Assembly (NCBI GenBank): GCA_963830385.1
Contig: CAWHMD010000002.1
Coordinates: 496,001 to 560,000, forward strand
From: Bog-532 sp963830385
GTDB lineage: Bacteria > Actinomycetota > Actinomycetes > Streptosporangiales > Streptosporangiaceae
DNA length: 64,000 nucleotides
Direction of reading: 5' to 3'
A program made the position numbers and the translations under genes. Below, in pieces: positions 61,407 through 64,000 of this stretch; positions within the stretch are counted from its first letter, which is position 1, and each line of letters opens with the position of its first letter. The notes under the pieces were generated by a model that was not told the origin of the DNA, made no database searches, and saw nothing but the letters and a program-made list of their open reading frames with translations.

Positions 61407-62998
61407 CGGGGGCTCCCGGCGAGGGCGGGCAGGGCGGCGGTGATGGTCAGCCGGAGGTCGGGGTGGACCAGCTGCCCGGCCGGGGTGCGGATCTCGGCCG
61501 GGGGCACGCCGTCCGGGGCCGGCTCGGCCCGGACCGTCCAGCGGCCGTCCGGGGTCCGCACGGTCCGGCTGCCGTCCTGGCCGGGGCGGGCGCCGGCCAG
61601 CACGGCCAGGAACGACAGGAGAACGTCGAGCTGGCCACCGTCGACGCCGGTCCAGCCGGAGAGCCGGAGCCCGGACCGGGCCTGGATGGCGTGCTGGGTC
61701 TGTCCGGCCGCGGCCTGCTGGGCGGCGGCGCTGGCCCGGGCGGCGGCGCGGGCGGCCGACCGGTCGGGCAGCCGGGCCACCTGGTCCGCGGTCCCGGTGG
61801 GTACCCCGGCCCGGTCCGGGACCTCCGGGTGGGCGGCCGGGCCGCCGGTCAGCAGGGCGGCGGTCGCCGATACCGGCTCGGCCGTCCAGAACGACACCGC
61901 CCCGCCCGGCCCGGCCGGCAGCGGGCTGGCGTGCGGCAGGTGCCGGGCGGCGAACAGCCCGGTGGCGGCGCACCATCGCGACCACGCCGCGTCGTCGGTG
62001 GCCGACCGTTCCAGCGCCCCGGCCAGGGCGAGCAGGTCGGCCCGGCGGGACAGCTGGCCACGGACCGCGGTCAGCGCCCGCTGCCCGTGCACCAGCGGCA
62101 CCACCACGTCGCGGAGCTGGTGCCGCAGCCGCCGGGCGGCGTTGTCGCCCGGGCCGAACCAGGACAGCAGGCCGGTCAGGGTGGCGCGGTAGTCGCCCAG
62201 CAGGGCGGTCAGCCGGCCCTCGGGGACGGCCGCGCCCAGGCTGTGCAGGGCGGCCGGACGCCAATGGGCCGGGCCCACGTCCAGCAGCCGGGCGGTGTGA
62301 GCGGCGATCGTCCGGCCGTGGCGGTCCACGCCGGTGCCCCACCCGTCCACGTACCGGCGCAGCTCGTCCTGGCGGGCGGCGACCCGGGCCGGTTCGGCCG
62401 CCCCGGCCTGCGCGGCGGCCAGCTCGGCGCGCCAGCCCTCGGCAGCCTCGGTCATCGCGGCGAACGTGGTGCGCAGCACCGACCAGGCCTCGGCGGCGAC
62501 GGCCGGCTCACCCGGTACGGCGCCGGCCAGGCGGGCGAGCTGCGTGGCCAGCACTGGCGGCGCGGCGGTGGCTGCGACCGAGCCGCCGGATCCAGCGCCG
62601 GGCGCGTCCGGGCCGAGCCGCCGGACCGACCGGTGCAGCTGGGCCGCGGCGGCGGTGAGCTGATACCACCGATCGCCGCCGGGACCGGGCCAGCGGACGG
62701 CCACTCCCCAGCCGGCCAGCTGGTCCAGCCGCCGGTCGAGGGTGAGGCCGTCCAGCTGCTCGCCGAGCTGGCCGAGATCGCCGAGATCGCCGAGCCGGCG
62801 GCGGAGCAGCGCCTCCAGGGCGGCCCGGGACACCCCGGTCAGCGAGCGGGCCTGCTCGTCCAGCAGCGTGTCCACGATCAGCCGGTACTGGGCCGCCGCC
62901 GCGGCCGGCGCGGTGAGGTAGCTGGCCACGGCCAGCTCGCCGGGCAGCCCGGCCGGCGGCCAGGAGCTGGCCCCCTCGTCCCCGTCCGCATGATCCAC
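61403..62998 (-). CDS. JetA-like kleisin/MukF-type subunit (TIGR02677/DUF2397)
   Basis: 531 residues from GTG 62998. YLTAPAAAAAQYRLIVDTLLDEQ is the conserved start; RLGDLGQL and RLDQLAGWGVAVRWPG form a winged-helix-like N-terminal part; a long helical middle (about 130-360: AWSVLRTTFAAMTEA, RRYVDGWGTGVDRHGR) and DVLLSFLAVLAGARPGQDG near the end follow. It corresponds to the kleisin that bridges the JetC heads. The frame is intact. First gene of a three-gene operon with overlapping starts; a jetD gene is not found on either side. Confidence 0.8.
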   Translation of the reverse strand: MDHADGDEGASSWPPAGLPGELAVASYLTAPAAAAAQYRLIVDTLLDEQARSLTGVSRAALEALLRRRLGDLGDLGQLGEQLDGLTLDRRLDQLAGWGVAVRWPGPGGDRWYQLTAAAAQLHRSVRRLGPDAPGAGSGGSVAATAAPPVLATQLARLAGAVPGEPAVAAEAWSVLRTTFAAMTEAAEGWRAELAAAQAGAAEPARVAARQDELRRYVDGWGTGVDRHGRTIAAHTARLLDVGPAHWRPAALHSLGAAVPEGRLTALLGDYRATLTGLLSWFGPGDNAARRLRHQLRDVVVPLVHGQRALTAVRGQLSRRADLLALAGALERSATDDAAWSRWCAATGLFAARHLPHASPLPAGPGGAVSFWTAEPVSATAALLTGGPAAHPEVPDRAGVPTGTADQVARLPDRSAARAAARASAAAQQAAAGQTQHAIQARSGLRLSGWTGVDGGQLDVLLSFLAVLAGARPGQDGSRTVRTPDGRWTVRAEPAPDGVPPAEIRTPAGQLVHPDLRLTITAALPALAGSPR

Positions 62999-63104
62999 GC
63001 GGCGACGCTACCGTGCCTTTGTGGCGCGAGTTTCGCGTTTTGCCGCAAAAGAGGAACCCCGGCCCGATGCTGGCCATCCGGCTGAGCTGCCGATAATGGG
63101 CATC

Positions 63105-63866
63105 ATGCGCGCATTGATCACCAACGACGACGGGATCGACAGTCCCGGGGTGCGGATCCTGGCCCAGGTGGCCGTGGCCGCCGGGCTGGACGTGACCGTG
63201 GCCGCTCCCAACGGCGAACGCAGCGGCACCAGCGCCATGATGTCGGGGCTGGAAGCCGGCGGCAAGCTGCTGGTCGAGGACCGGAAACTGGACGGGCTGG
63301 AGGACGTGCCCACGGTCGCCGTGCAGGCCACGCCGGCCCTGATCGCCTTCGTCGGGCTGCACGGCGGCTTCGGCGAGCGGCCGGACATCATCTTGTCCGG
63401 CATCAACCGGGGCCCGAACCTGGGCCGGGCCATCCTGCACTCCGGGACGGTCGGGGCCGCGCTCACCGGCGCCTCGGCCGGGCTTCCGGCGATGGCGTTC
63501 TCGCTGGCCCGGGACGCCGCCCAGCACTGGGAGACCGCCGAAAAGGTCACGGCCCGCGCGCTCGACTGGTATCTGCAGCGCACCATCCCCGGCGTGGTGA
63601 TCAACGTGAACGCGCCGGACCGGCCGGCCGATCAGGTCCGCGGGCTGCGGGCGGCCCGGCTGACCGCCTACGGGGTGGCCAAGGTGACGGTCGGCGAGAC
63701 CCGGGACGGCTTCCTCCCGGTCACGTTCGCCCAGGTCGACGACCAGGCGACGGCGGACAGCGACTGGGCCCTGGTACGCGACGGCTGGGCCACCGTGACC
63801 GCGGTGCACGGGATCGGCGAGACCACCGAGGTGAACCTGGACACGCTGCCGGCGGGCGGCTTCTGA
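63105..63866 (+). CDS. surE: 5'/3'-nucleotidase SurE
   Basis: 253 residues from ATG 63105 (ATG 63096 adds three). RALITNDDGIDSPGV supplies the Asp-Asp metal pair, APNGERSGTSAM the Ser/Asn ligands, and LSGINRGPNLGRAILHSGTVGAA the conserved loop. Dephosphorylates nucleoside monophosphates in stationary phase. Divergent from jetA with about 100 bp between them; a T-rich segment there likely holds promoters. Confidence 0.92.
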   Translation: MRALITNDDGIDSPGVRILAQVAVAAGLDVTVAAPNGERSGTSAMMSGLEAGGKLLVEDRKLDGLEDVPTVAVQATPALIAFVGLHGGFGERPDIILSGINRGPNLGRAILHSGTVGAALTGASAGLPAMAFSLARDAAQHWETAEKVTARALDWYLQRTIPGVVINVNAPDRPADQVRGLRAARLTAYGVAKVTVGETRDGFLPVTFAQVDDQATADSDWALVRDGWATVTAVHGIGETTEVNLDTLPAGGF

Positions 63867-63899
63867 GCCACCCGCCGGCCGCGCACCTGACGGAGAAGG

Positions 63900-64000
63900 T
63901 CAGGCGTTGTCCCCCGCCGGGACCGGGGTCTGCGGAATCGTGTCACCGGCCACGGCCGCCGCCTCCGGCGCCGCGGGCTGGGTGGCGTACCGGCGCAGGG
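63900..64000 (-). CDS. C-terminal end of an unidentified gene
   Basis: A minus-strand frame enters from the right edge and ends at TGA (63900-63902). The visible 33 residues (LRRYATQPAAPEAA, then AVAGDTIPQTPVPAG and DNA) are a Pro/Ala-rich tail with no domain. Codon positions look like coding sequence, but nothing can be said about function. Confidence 0.4.
   Translation of the reverse strand, partial: LRRYATQPAAPEAAAVAGDTIPQTPVPAGDNA

Overview
The window is high-GC DNA from an actinomycete with a streptomycete- or Streptosporangiales-like core genome. The evidence is the very high GC, frequent GTG starts, and four-base stop/start overlaps. Actinobacterial markers present are NucS, CysO/CysM/Mec, an F420-type PPOX protein, DUF3039, DUF2017-ClpS, and an acetyl-CoA acetyltransferase / methylmalonyl-CoA epimerase / coiled-coil polarity protein block that resembles the Streptomyces Scy/FilP neighbourhood. 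The exact genus cannot be fixed from the sequence alone.

Region 1 (1-5.6 kb): a truncated MFS transporter, an APH(6)-like kinase, a frameshifted GntR-type regulator, a RibD/DHFR-fold protein, a PPOX protein and a cation/proton antiporter. Region 2 (5.7-22.2 kb) is the centrepiece: an apparently complete locus for a group 1h (formerly group 5) high-affinity [NiFe]-hydrogenase. hypF runs on the plus strand. A ten-gene, mostly overlapping minus-strand operon (yceI-sis2-hypC2-sis1-protease-hypC-hypD-hypE-hypA-hypB) makes and inserts the NiFe(CN)2CO cofactor. Across a control region of about 600 bp carrying a 20-bp palindrome lies the plus-strand structural operon hhyS-hhyL-NifU/Rieske-like-DUF5947-DUF6084-uncharacterised-DUF6893. 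A GHKL-like/HTH protein gene sits in the control region and is the obvious candidate regulator. Together these genes would let the cell oxidise trace H2 during starvation.

Region 3 (22.3-34.6 kb): two efflux or redox genes each facing a divergent regulator (MFS/TetR, MDR/HxlR), a broken DUF6247/toxin-like pair, tRNA-Leu(UAG), bcp, a LppX-type lipoprotein, then rdgB-rph-MBL-cysM-cysO-mec-DUF2017-clpS with pncB opposite. cysM/cysO/mec form the protein-thiocarboxylate cysteine pathway. Region 4 (34.6-54 kb): an IS110-family transposase, YbaK, a second kinase, a methyltransferase, pncA, LCP and DUF6542 envelope proteins, an SF2 helicase, DUF3039, YqgE, malic enzyme, MarR, a YbbN-like thioredoxin, an ECF sigma factor with a membrane-anchored BNR-repeat partner, thiolase, mce and a Scy/FilP/DivIVA-like coiled-coil protein.

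Region 5 (54-64 kb): nucS, a 720-bp repeat-rich gene-poor stretch, then a minus-strand operon of the TIGR02677/TIGR02678/TIGR02680 families (JetA/JetB/JetC of a Wadjet-like SMC anti-plasmid system). The operon has no JetD nuclease in the window and two separate one-base frameshifts, each in a simple repeat. surE and the C-terminal end of an unidentified gene close the window. The four frameshifted loci (GntR, toxin-like, jetB, jetC) could be real decay, phase variation or sequencing error; raw reads would decide.
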